A stretch of 50,100 nucleotides of DNA, from positions 1 through 50,100 of the forward strand of contig JAFAZC010000073.1 in the NCBI GenBank assembly GCA_019239965.1, in the 5' to 3' direction. The notes beneath the pieces are model-generated. The model did not search any database. It was given only the letters and a program-made list of their open reading frames with translations, and had not been told where the DNA came from. Origin of the DNA: Kutzneria sp. Its GTDB lineage: Bacteria; Actinomycetota; Actinomycetes; Mycobacteriales; Pseudonocardiaceae. This document shows, in pieces, positions 16,570 through 25,035 of the stretch (position 1 is its first letter; every line of letters starts with the position of its first letter). The position numbers were made by a program, and so were the translations under genes.

Positions 16570-17726
16570 TCAAGTTCGATACCGAGTTCATCAGTGATCC
16601 TTTCGCCGTCTACGACCGGTTACGCGAGACGGCTCCGGTGCACCAGGTGGCTCTGCCCGACGGCAGCACGGCATGGCTGGTGACCAGGTACGCCGACGTA
16701 CGGGCCGCGCTCGGGGATCCGCGGCTCTCCCTGAGCAAGACGGCCTCGAAAGGCACCGGCTACAAGGGTTTCGCACTGCCCCCCGCGTTGGACGCCAACC
16801 TGTTGAACCTCGACGCCCCAGACCACACCAGGCTGCGCCGGCTGGTGGCCACCGCGTTCACGCCGGGGCGGATCGTCTCGCTGCGCGGCACGGTACAGGC
16901 CGAAACCGACCGGTTGATCGACGTGTTCGAACCGGCCGGCAGGGCGGACCTGATCTCGGTGTTCGCGGCCCCGCTGCCCCTGAGGGTGATCGGCGACCTG
17001 CTCGGGGTCGCGGTCGCCGATCGGGCGAGGTTCCAGGGCTGGACCAATGACCTGCTCGCGCCGGCACAGCCGTCCGATGCCCGCAACGCCATCGCGGGCA
17101 TCACCGGATTCATCGTCTCGCTGATCGCGGCCAAGCGCGCGGCGCCGGCCGACGACCTGCTTTCGGCCATGATCGAGGCGCGGGATGCCGATGACCGGCT
17201 CAGCGAGGACGAACTGCTCTCGCTGGCCTTCCTGATCCTGTGGGCCGGATACGAGAACTCGGTGCACCTCATCGGCAACGGCCTGCTCGCCTTGTTGACG
17301 GATCCTCCATCGCTGCCACGCATGCGTTCGGCGCCGGCCGAGGGTGTCGACGAGTTGCTGCGGTACGCCGATCCGAACCAGTTTGCTATCAGGCGCTTTC
17401 CGCTCGTCGACGTCGTGATCGGTGGCGCCACGATCCAGGCCGGCCAGACCGTGCTGCTCGGAATCGCCAGCGCGAACAGGGATCCCGCGCGATTCGACTC
17501 CCCCGAACTGCTCGACCTCGGCCGACAGGACGGCCAGCACCTGAGCTTCGGGCTCGGCGCGCACTACTGCCTCGGTGCTCCGCTCGCCCGGCTGGAAGCC
17601 GAAGTGGCCATCGGTACCCTGCTGCGCCGGCTGCCGGACCTCGCCCTGGACACGGACTGTCCGGCCCCGCGGTGGCGGCCGTCGTTCCGCAGTCGGGGTT
17701 TGCTCGAGCTTCCGGTCACCTTCTGA
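16566..17726 (+). CDS. Cytochrome P450 with altered I-helix motif (386 aa)
   Basis: A second bacterial P450. The K-helix ExxR is ELLRY and the heme loop is FGLGAHYCLGAPLARLE, both intact. The I-helix reads FLILWAGYENSVHL: the Thr that follows the acidic residue in most P450s is replaced by Asn-Ser, which changes the proton-delivery pair. At 386 residues it is slightly short, starting directly at MIKFDTEFISDPF with almost no N-terminal extension. It overlaps the membrane-protein gene by 4 nt and is the last gene of the four-gene unit. Substrate unknown; co-translation with a membrane protein and regulator suggests an inducible function. Confidence 0.92.
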   Translation: MIKFDTEFISDPFAVYDRLRETAPVHQVALPDGSTAWLVTRYADVRAALGDPRLSLSKTASKGTGYKGFALPPALDANLLNLDAPDHTRLRRLVATAFTPGRIVSLRGTVQAETDRLIDVFEPAGRADLISVFAAPLPLRVIGDLLGVAVADRARFQGWTNDLLAPAQPSDARNAIAGITGFIVSLIAAKRAAPADDLLSAMIEARDADDRLSEDELLSLAFLILWAGYENSVHLIGNGLLALLTDPPSLPRMRSAPAEGVDELLRYADPNQFAIRRFPLVDVVIGGATIQAGQTVLLGIASANRDPARFDSPELLDLGRQDGQHLSFGLGAHYCLGAPLARLEAEVAIGTLLRRLPDLALDTDCPAPRWRPSFRSRGLLELPVTF

Positions 17727-17847
17727 CGGCGATGCGAGAGCGCTGGCTGAAAAACGTGCCGCGCATCCCCCACCCAATTCCCAGGGGGGCGACCCCACGC
17801 CCAGTCTACCAGCGGCAACTACCAGAAGATCTTGGTTGCCGGTCGCT

Positions 17848-17874
17848 TGTGGACAACTCGACGGCTGTGGACAA
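17848..17874. other. Two DnaA-box-like sites in a convergent gap
   Basis: TGTGGACAA occurs at 17848-17856 and 17866-17874, 18 bp apart. Its reverse complement TTGTCCACA is the preferred actinomycete DnaA box. Both sites are in the same orientation between the ends of two convergent genes (17727-17908), so they are not obviously promoter elements. They could bind DnaA or be chance matches. The rest of the gap has a weak C-rich/G-rich pairing around 17769-17788 and nothing else. Confidence 0.4.
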
Positions 17875-17908
17875 CCGTTCTCGGCGACACGTGGGAGGGG
17901 GTCGGTGG

Positions 17909-18961
17909 CTATCCGACAAGGCGGCCGTCGTGCACGACGAGGGTACGCGCCGGCCGTGTGCTGGCCACGTCGGCGACGGTGTCACCGGGCAGCACGACGA
18001 GGTCCGCGCGGTCGCCCTCCACCAGACCGTGATCACGCTCGCCAAGTACGGCCGCGCCGCCGCGGGTCGCGGTGTCCACGCACATCTCGACCAAGCTGTC
18101 CGCGGTGTATCCGCCGCGGCTGACCAGGTGCCAGGTGCGCTCGAGCATGTCGACCGCACCGTCCTGCCCGAGTCCGACCCGCACGCCCGCTCTGCGCAGA
18201 TCACGCAGGGGTAGCGGCTCATGGGCGTCGTCCGCCGTCGTGACGACGGCGACGTTGCTGTCGGCCAACGCGTCGATCAGCTCATCCCGTCGGGCCGGAA
18301 CCAGACCGGCCAGCGCGTGGCAGTGAGTCACCGTGACCCTGCCGCGCATGTCCAGCGCGGCGGCGCGCTCGCAGACCAACTCCAGCTGGGCTACGCCAGG
18401 CTCACCAGAGGCGGTCAGCGAGAGGTCGACACCGCACTGCCGCTTCTCGGCGAGTTCGAACATGGCATCCAACAGCCGTACCGGATCGTCACTGGACGTC
18501 ACGGGGTCCGCTCCGCCGATGAGGTCGGCACCCGCACCCAACGCCGAGTCGAGCAGGGCCACCGTGCTGCTGCCGTCCGACATCAGGCGCGGGCAAGCCA
18601 CGATCTGCACTGTGGCACGCCCCCGCACCGTGTCCCGTGCGGACAGCGCACGCGTCAGCGACTCGAGGCTGTCATCGGCGGCGCCGTGGCCGTCCAGGAC
18701 CACGCGTCCGCGCAGCAGCGTCGTGCCGGCGGCAACGGCGGCGATCAGGTGCTCGGCCGAGTCGACGCGGGCGTGAGCATCGGTGAACGCAGGCAGAAGC
18801 ACGCCCCCGCGGCCATCCACCTCCTCGGCGTGCCGCGGCCGGGCGAGGCCGGGGCCCATGGCGACGATCGTGCCGCCATCGCAGTACACGTCGACCACAG
18901 AGGTGTCCGTGCTGCTCGGCCATGGCCGAACGGACCTGATCAGTAACTCGCCGCTCACCAC
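17909..18961 (-). CDS. Amidohydrolase-superfamily protein, cytosine-deaminase-like (350 aa)
   Basis: A TIM-barrel metal-dependent hydrolase. The N-terminal beta-sandwich strand (DVYCDGGTIVAMGPGL), the post-strand-1 segment LLPAFTDAHARVD, the VTVTHCHALAG segment, the late Asp in GLGQDGAVD, and a C-terminal GDRADLVVLPGD strand give the superfamily layout, closest to cytosine or isocytosine deaminases. The first metal motif reads H-A-R instead of H-x-H, so the active site is altered or binds one metal. The start is GTG at 18961 with weak ribosome binding. It lies 6 nt after the flavoprotein gene, in the same direction, so both are one transcript. Substrate unknown. Confidence 0.75.
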   Translation of the reverse strand: MVSGELLIRSVRPWPSSTDTSVVDVYCDGGTIVAMGPGLARPRHAEEVDGRGGVLLPAFTDAHARVDSAEHLIAAVAAGTTLLRGRVVLDGHGAADDSLESLTRALSARDTVRGRATVQIVACPRLMSDGSSTVALLDSALGAGADLIGGADPVTSSDDPVRLLDAMFELAEKRQCGVDLSLTASGEPGVAQLELVCERAAALDMRGRVTVTHCHALAGLVPARRDELIDALADSNVAVVTTADDAHEPLPLRDLRRAGVRVGLGQDGAVDMLERTWHLVSRGGYTADSLVEMCVDTATRGGAAVLGERDHGLVEGDRADLVVLPGDTVADVASTRPARTLVVHDGRLVG

Positions 18962-18967
18962 GGGAGA

Positions 18968-20590
18968 TTAACGCCTATCCGCTGCAGACAACAGCTTTCC
19001 TGGATTGAGCACACCGGACGGGTCGACGGTCCGCTTGACGGCCGACAACAGGGCGATTCCCACATCACCGATCTCCCCGCGCAGGTAGGGGGCATGATCG
19101 GTGCCGACAGCGTGGTGGTGGCTGATCGTCCCCAGCGGCACTATCGCCGCGCACGCCGCGGCCTTGGCGGCCTGCCACTGGCCGACCGGGTCCTCCCGCG
19201 ACCGTCGCGCGAGCACTGTGAAGTACAGCGACGCACCCGTTTCGTATGCGTGCGACACGTGACACAACACGATCGATCCTGGCAACGCCTCGTCTACCGC
19301 GGCGCGGACGGCCGAACGCAACGTGGCCAGCTTTGACCACTGCGTCGCGGTCTCCAGGGTTTCAACACACACGCCCGCGTCCAGCAGGGCGTCACGCTGG
19401 CGCGGCCCGTTGTACCGACCATGGCGCCAGGCCTCGCCGAGTGCCGTTCCCAGTCGCACAGGGTGATGTGGGCGCAACACGCGCCCAGCCATCAGCCGGC
19501 GTGCGGCCAGCTCCGCTCTCGATCCGGCTTCCCAGCCGAGAATGAGCAGACAGGGCTCGGCCAGCCGTCTCGCCCTCAGGTACGCGCCGAGCAGTTTCGC
19601 CTTCGTACCGCCGGTCAGCGCCAGCGATGCCTCGGTCTCCTGTGGATCGGAAACCCGGGTCACGTCGGCGAACACCCGGTGCTGAGCCAGGTCGCGGATC
19701 ACGTCGGTCGCCCGCTCCCAGCCGTCGAGGAACAGTCCCTCGTAGCGGCGGTGGGTACTGAGCGGCCGGACTCGGAGTGTCACCTCGGTGATGACGCCGA
19801 AGGCACCCTCGCTGCCGACGACGAGACCGGTCAGGTCCGGCCCGGCCGCCGAAGCGGGAGCCACCCCGAGCCGCAGCTCGCCGACCGGTGTTGCCAACCG
19901 CAGGCCCCGCACCATCTCGTCGAACCGTCCGTATCCCGAGGAAGCCTGGCCCGCCGATCGGGTCGCCGCGAACCCGCCGATGGTCGCACGCTCGAAGGAC
20001 TGCGGAAAATGGCCGAGAGTCAGTCCGTGCCCGGCGAGCAGCCGCTCGGCGTCGGGAGCACGCACACCGGCTTGGAGCACCGCGGTCCGTGACACCGGAT
20101 CGACCGACACCAGCTTGTCCAGCCGCGTGAGGTCGAGCAGGACCACCGCGGACTTGTCGCCGCGAAGCGCCGTCACTCCGCCGACAACAGAGGTACCACC
20201 CCCGAAGGGAACCACACCGACGTCCTGTTCCGCGCACACCCGCAGCAGGTCGAGTACTTCCTCGGGGCCGGCGGGCAGCACGACCGCGTCGGGAACGTCC
20301 GGCTTACCGTGTCCCCTGCGCCGCATCAGGTCGACATAGGACATTCCACCGGAACGGTCGAGCCGGGAGGAACGATCGAGCAGCAGGTTGTGCGCACCGA
20401 CGACGGCTTCGATCTCGGCACGGGCACGGGTCGGCAACCGCGAGTCCGCGACAGGCACCTCGGGGGTCGCCTCGTGCCGGGTCTCCAGCGACCCGAGGCG
20501 ACCGTCCAGCCACCGCAACGCGTGCGCGGGCAGCGGTGCCACCTCAGCCGCCCACCTGGTGCGCGACGTGACAGGAACCTTGGAACCCAC
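18968..20590 (-). CDS. FAD-linked oxidase, alkyl-DHAP synthase-like (540 aa)
   Basis: A flavoprotein of the PCMH/VAO fold. The N-terminal FAD domain has VVLPAGPEEVLDLLRVC, the pyrophosphate loop VVPFGGGTSVVGGV, and IGGFAATRSAGQASSGYG. The C-terminal part has the GTISHHHAVGTDHAPYL motif, which in alkyldihydroxyacetonephosphate synthase carries the catalytic histidines. This points to ether-lipid or related glycerol-phosphate chemistry. In M. tuberculosis the homologue Rv2251 sits beside a TetR gene and glpD1 (Rv2250c, Rv2249c; from memory), the same trio as here. The start is GTG 20588-20590, which overlaps the dyad listed next. Confidence 0.87.
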   Translation of the reverse strand: MGSKVPVTSRTRWAAEVAPLPAHALRWLDGRLGSLETRHEATPEVPVADSRLPTRARAEIEAVVGAHNLLLDRSSRLDRSGGMSYVDLMRRRGHGKPDVPDAVVLPAGPEEVLDLLRVCAEQDVGVVPFGGGTSVVGGVTALRGDKSAVVLLDLTRLDKLVSVDPVSRTAVLQAGVRAPDAERLLAGHGLTLGHFPQSFERATIGGFAATRSAGQASSGYGRFDEMVRGLRLATPVGELRLGVAPASAAGPDLTGLVVGSEGAFGVITEVTLRVRPLSTHRRYEGLFLDGWERATDVIRDLAQHRVFADVTRVSDPQETEASLALTGGTKAKLLGAYLRARRLAEPCLLILGWEAGSRAELAARRLMAGRVLRPHHPVRLGTALGEAWRHGRYNGPRQRDALLDAGVCVETLETATQWSKLATLRSAVRAAVDEALPGSIVLCHVSHAYETGASLYFTVLARRSREDPVGQWQAAKAAACAAIVPLGTISHHHAVGTDHAPYLRGEIGDVGIALLSAVKRTVDPSGVLNPGKLLSAADRR

Positions 20591-20600
20591 TGATACAGTG
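20588..20600. promoter_or_regulatory. Dyad CACTG-ata-CAGTG in divergent promoter
   Basis: A perfect inverted repeat with 5-bp arms lies in the 16-bp gap between the flavoprotein start (20590, leftward) and the TetR start (20607, rightward), covering the flavoprotein GTG codon. It is a likely operator for the adjacent TetR protein, and could block both genes. The very short gap implies leaderless transcripts in at least one direction. Confidence 0.5.
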
Positions 20601-20606
20601 TGACAT

Positions 20607-21200
20607 ATGTTGCCTCAACGTCACAGTACACGGGTGTCGGATGAGGTCCTGCTCGACGCGGTCCGATCCTGTGTCCTGACCATCGGGGTACGGCGGACCA
20701 CACTCACCGACGTCGCCCGCCTGGCGGGGGTGAGCCGTATGACGCTCTACCGCCGGTTCCCTGACGTGCGCACGCTGCTGACAGCCCTGATGACCAGGGA
20801 GTTCAGCAGTCTCTTCTGCCAGTTCGACAGCGGAGCGACAGCGCGCGAGCAGCTGGTCGACGGCGTGGTGAAGTCGGTTCAGCACCTCCTCGCCAACCCG
20901 GTGTTGAACAGGGTGCTCGACCTGGACCCCGAACTGCTGCTGCCTTACGTTGTCGAGCGGCTCGGCAGTACGCAGCGGCTGGCTGAGCAGTTTCTCCGCG
21001 AGCAGCTCGCGGTTGGTCATGCGGATAGGTCGATCCGGGTCGCCGACCCGGTCGTGCAGGCGCGGGCACTGCTTCTCGCCGTGCAGTCGTTCGTGCTGTC
21101 CAGCAGGGCGGCGACAGTGGATGTCTCCGCCGAGGACCTCGCGGCCGAACTCGCCGCTCTGGTGGACGGCTGCCTTCGGCCGAAGGAGGGGACGGCGTGA
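20607..21200 (+). CDS. TetR-family regulator (197 aa)
   Basis: The N-terminal HTH is clear: TTLTDVARLAGVSRMTLYRRFPDVRTLLTALM (helices 2-4, residues ~32-65). The remaining helical domain would bind an unknown effector. It is divergent from the alkyl-DHAP-synthase-like gene and overlaps glpD by 3-4 nt (GTGA), so it probably controls both sides according to a glycerol-phosphate or lipid-derived signal (inference). The arrangement matches Rv2250c of M. tuberculosis as I recall it. Confidence 0.88.
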   Translation: MLPQRHSTRVSDEVLLDAVRSCVLTIGVRRTTLTDVARLAGVSRMTLYRRFPDVRTLLTALMTREFSSLFCQFDSGATAREQLVDGVVKSVQHLLANPVLNRVLDLDPELLLPYVVERLGSTQRLAEQFLREQLAVGHADRSIRVADPVVQARALLLAVQSFVLSSRAATVDVSAEDLAAELAALVDGCLRPKEGTA

Positions 21201-22729
21201 CGGCGGCGACCTCCCTCAACCGTGGCCGGCGCGCTGCCGAACTCGCCGCGATGGCCGCCGGCGAGGTAGTCGACGTGCTCGTTGTCGGCGGCGGGGTGAC
21301 CGGAGCGGGTGTCGCACTCGACGCGGCCTCGCGGGGCCTGTCGGTCTGCCTCATCGAGGCGCACGACATCGCCTTCGGAACCTCCCGCTGGTCGAGCAAG
21401 CTGGTCCACGGCGGCCTGCGGTACCTGGCCAAGGGGGAGGTGGGTCTCGCCTACGAGAGCGCGGTGGAACGCGGCGTGCTGATGACGAGGACAGCCCCCC
21501 ACCTGGTGCGCGCACTGCCCCAGCTGGTCGCCCTGCACGACAGCGGCCGGCGCCTCACCGAGGCTTCGATCATGACGGGTCTACGCGCCGGGGATGTCAT
21601 GCGCAGGATCGCCCGCACGCCGGGGACCGTGCTGCCGGGACCCCGCCGCGTCCGCGCGCGGGAGGCGCTCGCGTTGTCACCGGGCCTGCGGCGGCACGGC
21701 CTGCGCGGTGGGCTGTTGTCCTTCGACGGTCAACTCGTCGACGACGCCCGACTGGTGCTCGCTGTGGCGAGGACCGCGGCCGGGTTGGGCGCCAAGGTGC
21801 TGACCAGGGTGCGGGCCACGGCGCTCGCGGGCGATGGCGCCGAGGTTCGGGACGAGGTGACCGGGACCGGCTTTGGGATGAGGGCACGCACTGTCGTGAA
21901 CTCGACCGGGGTATGGGCAGGGCAGTTGGTGCCCTCGGTGCGCCTGCGCCCGTCACGCGGATCACACCTCGTGCTCGACGCGGCAACTGTCGGACTGACC
22001 TCGACGGCACTGACCGTGCCCGTACCCGGCGAGGGGAACCGGTTCGTCCTTCTGTTACCGCAACACGACGGGCGTGTCTACGTTGGACTCACCGATGAAG
22101 CCGTCGAGCTTCCGGTACCGGACGTACCCGAGATTCCTCCGTCCGATGTGGACTTCCTGCTCGATGTCGCGTCGACGGTGCTCGAGCGCCCGCTGCGGAC
22201 CACCGACGTGCTCGGCACCTACGCCGGCCTGCGCCCGCTGGTCGAAACAGGTCCGGGGAAGGCCGTGGCGCACAGTGCCGACCTGTCCAGGAGACACGCC
22301 ATCCTCGTGTCCGCCGACGGCGTCGTCACAGTCGTCGGCGGCAAGCTGACCACCTACCGCAGGATGGCCTCGGACGCGGTGGACGCTGTCGTACGTCGTG
22401 GTGGGCTCGCCGCTCGCCCCTCGCGGACCGCCCGCCTTCCGCTTGTCGGTGCCGCGCCCCGCGAGGCACCGCTCGCGATGGACGTGCCACGGCGGCTGGC
22501 CGCCAAGTACGGAACCGAGGCCAGCAAGGTCCTCGCCCTGGGCATGCCCGAGGTTATCTCGGCGGCGACCGGCACCACCGCCGCCGAGGTGGTGTGGGCT
22601 GTTCGCCACGAGGGTGCGCTGAACGCCGACGACGTCCTCGACCGGCGGACGAGAATCGGTCTCGTCGAGGCCGATCGGGCCGCCGCGCTTCCCCGGGTCA
22701 CCGCCTTGGTTGAACAGACGCTCGAATAG
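21197..22729 (+). CDS. glpD: Glycerol-3-phosphate dehydrogenase, FAD-dependent (510 aa)
   Basis: Oxidises sn-glycerol 3-phosphate to dihydroxyacetone phosphate at the membrane and passes electrons to quinone. The Rossmann FAD site is VDVLVVGGGVTGAGVALDAA, followed by the family signature FGTSRWSSKLVHGGLRYL, which is diagnostic for GlpD. Later parts include SRGSHLVLD, the LGTYAGLRPLV region, and a C-terminal helical domain. GTG 21197 follows GGAGGGGACGGC and overlaps the TetR stop. Its product, DHAP, is the backbone used by alkyl-DHAP synthases, which links it to the divergent flavoprotein. Confidence 0.94.
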   Translation: MTAATSLNRGRRAAELAAMAAGEVVDVLVVGGGVTGAGVALDAASRGLSVCLIEAHDIAFGTSRWSSKLVHGGLRYLAKGEVGLAYESAVERGVLMTRTAPHLVRALPQLVALHDSGRRLTEASIMTGLRAGDVMRRIARTPGTVLPGPRRVRAREALALSPGLRRHGLRGGLLSFDGQLVDDARLVLAVARTAAGLGAKVLTRVRATALAGDGAEVRDEVTGTGFGMRARTVVNSTGVWAGQLVPSVRLRPSRGSHLVLDAATVGLTSTALTVPVPGEGNRFVLLLPQHDGRVYVGLTDEAVELPVPDVPEIPPSDVDFLLDVASTVLERPLRTTDVLGTYAGLRPLVETGPGKAVAHSADLSRRHAILVSADGVVTVVGGKLTTYRRMASDAVDAVVRRGGLAARPSRTARLPLVGAAPREAPLAMDVPRRLAAKYGTEASKVLALGMPEVISAATGTTAAEVVWAVRHEGALNADDVLDRRTRIGLVEADRAAALPRVTALVEQTLE

Positions 22730-22925
22730 GTCCGGTACGCCTGATCCACCAGGTCGCCCCGCACGCGGGAACAGAGATCATCGGTCGACAATGGTGGGCG
22801 AACTCGCGCCGTGCGGCCGGTGTGGCTACCTTGGGCTCCTCATGACCAACTTGGGCCACGCGGTCATCATGACCACGGCGGACATCGGGATGGATGTCGT
22901 CGAGCCGAGACGAGAGGGGAGTCCC

Positions 22926-23837
22926 TTGGCCGAGGAGGTGCTGGAGATCGACCGGGTCTCCAAGCGCTATGGGGACGTCGTCGCGCTCAGCGACATGGCA
23001 TTCGACGTGCGAGCGGGAGAACTGTTCGGGTTCGTCGGCAGCAACGGTGCCGGCAAGACGACGACGATGCGCATCGTGCTCGGAGTGCTCGCCGCAGACT
23101 CCGGCGAGGTCCGGTGGTCTGGGCGACCAATCAACCTGCGGTCTCGCCGACAGATCGGTTACATGCCGGAGGAACGCGGCCTCTACCCGAAGATGAAGGC
23201 CTTCGACCAACTGGTGTACCTCGGTGAGCTACACGGTCTGTCTACTGCCGACGCGCGGCGTTCGGCGTCCTACTGGCTTGAACGCCTCGGCGTGGCGGCA
23301 CGGCGCGACGAAGAAGTGCAGAAGCTCAGCCTCGGCAACCAGCAACGGGTTCAGCTCGCGGCGGCGCTGGTGCACCAGCCGAGGGTGCTCGTGCTCGACG
23401 AGCCGTTCTCGGGACTGGACCCGGTCGCCGTCGACGTGATGAGCGAGGTACTCAGGGAGAGGGCGGCCGCCGGGGTCCCCGTTGTGTTCTCCAGTCATCA
23501 GCTCGACCTGGTCGAGCGGCTGTGCAGCCGGGTCGGGATCGTTCGAAGTGGACGCATGGTGGCTTGCGACGAGGTTGACCGGTTGCGGGCGGCTGGACCG
23601 GTTCGGCTTGCTGTCAACGCACCACAGGCCGGTCCCGGATGGACGGCCGGTCTGCTTGGGGTACGCGAGCTCGACGCCACCGATGGCAGAACCGTGCTCG
23701 AGATCGACGACGGTGTCGACGACCAGATGGTTCTCGCCGCGGCACTGGCCACCGGGCCGGTCAGGGAGTTCACCCGGCAACGGCCTTCGCTCGCCGAACT
23801 GTTCCGCAATGTCGTGTCCGAGGAGAAGAAGTCGTGA
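22926..23837 (+). CDS. ABC-2 type transporter ATP-binding protein (303 aa)
   Basis: A NatA-like ATPase. Walker A is GSNGAGKTTTM, the signature is KLSLGNQQRVQLAAAL (LSLGNQQR, a variant usual in this subfamily), Walker B is VLVLDEPFSGLDPVAV, and the H-loop is FSSHQLDLVE. The C-terminal ~80 residues form the accessory domain typical of ABC-2 ATPases. TTG 22926 is preferred because GAGAGGGGA lies ~6 nt upstream; ATG codons at 22869 and 22890 are alternatives. The permease gene overlaps its stop (GTGA at 23834). The export substrate is unknown; relatives move sodium ions or small hydrophobic compounds. Confidence 0.88.
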   Translation: MAEEVLEIDRVSKRYGDVVALSDMAFDVRAGELFGFVGSNGAGKTTTMRIVLGVLAADSGEVRWSGRPINLRSRRQIGYMPEERGLYPKMKAFDQLVYLGELHGLSTADARRSASYWLERLGVAARRDEEVQKLSLGNQQRVQLAAALVHQPRVLVLDEPFSGLDPVAVDVMSEVLRERAAAGVPVVFSSHQLDLVERLCSRVGIVRSGRMVACDEVDRLRAAGPVRLAVNAPQAGPGWTAGLLGVRELDATDGRTVLEIDDGVDDQMVLAAALATGPVREFTRQRPSLAELFRNVVSEEKKS

Positions 23838-25030
23838 CCATGCCCGGTACGGCACGCACGATCCAGCTGGTGGCACGGCGCGAGCTCGCCACGAGAGTGC
23901 GTAGCAAGTCGTTCTTGATCAGCACGGTACTGATCGTCGTGCTGATCGCGGTCTACGTGCTGCTCTTCAGCATCATGGGCCGGTCGAGCTCGGTGAAGGT
24001 GGGTCTGAGCGGGCAGTCCACAGGGATAGCCACCCAGCTCAGGACCGCGACCAGCGCGCTGGGCAAGCAGGTCGAGACGTCATCGGTCGGCGACCAGACC
24101 GAGGGAGAGCAGCAGCTCCTCAGCGGCAAGCTGGACGTGCTCGTCCTCGGCGCGCTCGACGCACCGACCGTCGTCGTCAAGTCGACCATGGATCCCACTG
24201 TGCTCGCGGCGTTGAACTCCTTGGTCCGCCAGCAGGCGATCCAGGGCGTGCTGGCGCAGAACGGCCTCAAGCCGACCGTGCTCGACGCGGCCGAGAACGT
24301 CTCGGTGCGGCCGAAGGCGCTGCAGCCGGAGGACCCTGAGCAAGGACAGCGGACCGCCCTCGCCTATATCGTCGGATTCGTCCTGTTCTTCTCCATCCAG
24401 ACCTTCGGAGTCTCCGTCGCACAGGGAGTTGTCGAGGAGAAGTCCAGCCGGGTGGTGGAAATACTGCTTGCCACGATCCGTCCCTGGCAGCTGTTGGTCG
24501 GCAAGGTGATCGGGATCGGCGTCGCCGGGCTGCTTCAGGTGGTCGTTATCGCCGTTGTCGGGCTCGGCCTTGCCAGGAGCAGCGGAGCACTGACGCTGCC
24601 GGACTTCGCGGTCGGTTCCATCTTCAGCGCCCTCGGCTGGTACCTGCTGGGTTTCTTCCTGTTCGCCACCCTGTTGGCCGCGGCGGGATCCCTCGTGTCG
24701 CGCCAGGAGGAGCTGCAGTCGGTGATCACGCCGGTAACCCTGTTGCCAGTACTGGGTTTCGTGATCGGACTGAACCTGATGGTGTCCGAGCCGAACAACG
24801 TGACGAGCACTGTTCTCTCCCTGATCCCCCTGTTCACACCGACACTGATGCCGGGCCGAATCGCGCTCGGAATCGCGCCGACCTGGCAGGTCGTGCTCGG
24901 CGTGCTGCTCATGCTCGCCGCGATCGCGCTGTTCTCCTGGTTGGGAGGCCGGATCTACGCCAACGCGGTGCTCCGCACGGGCGCGCGAGTCAGGCTGCGC
25001 GACGCGCTGCGCTGCGCTGAAGGGAGGTGA
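23834..25030 (+). CDS. ABC-2 type transporter permease, NatB-like (398 aa)
   Basis: The membrane partner of the preceding ATPase. It has one transmembrane helix near residues 27-48, a large extracytoplasmic domain (~50-170), then five to six helices from ~180 to ~385, including the conserved ABC-2 motif VEEKSSRVVEILLATIRPWQLLVGKV. GTG 23834 lies 8 nt after AGGAG and overlaps the ATPase stop; ATG 23840 is an alternative. A small membrane-protein gene overlaps or abuts its end. The pair forms a standard exporter. Confidence 0.88.
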   Translation: MTMPGTARTIQLVARRELATRVRSKSFLISTVLIVVLIAVYVLLFSIMGRSSSVKVGLSGQSTGIATQLRTATSALGKQVETSSVGDQTEGEQQLLSGKLDVLVLGALDAPTVVVKSTMDPTVLAALNSLVRQQAIQGVLAQNGLKPTVLDAAENVSVRPKALQPEDPEQGQRTALAYIVGFVLFFSIQTFGVSVAQGVVEEKSSRVVEILLATIRPWQLLVGKVIGIGVAGLLQVVVIAVVGLGLARSSGALTLPDFAVGSIFSALGWYLLGFFLFATLLAAAGSLVSRQEELQSVITPVTLLPVLGFVIGLNLMVSEPNNVTSTVLSLIPLFTPTLMPGRIALGIAPTWQVVLGVLLMLAAIALFSWLGGRIYANAVLRTGARVRLRDALRCAEGR

Positions 25031-25035
25031 CCCCG

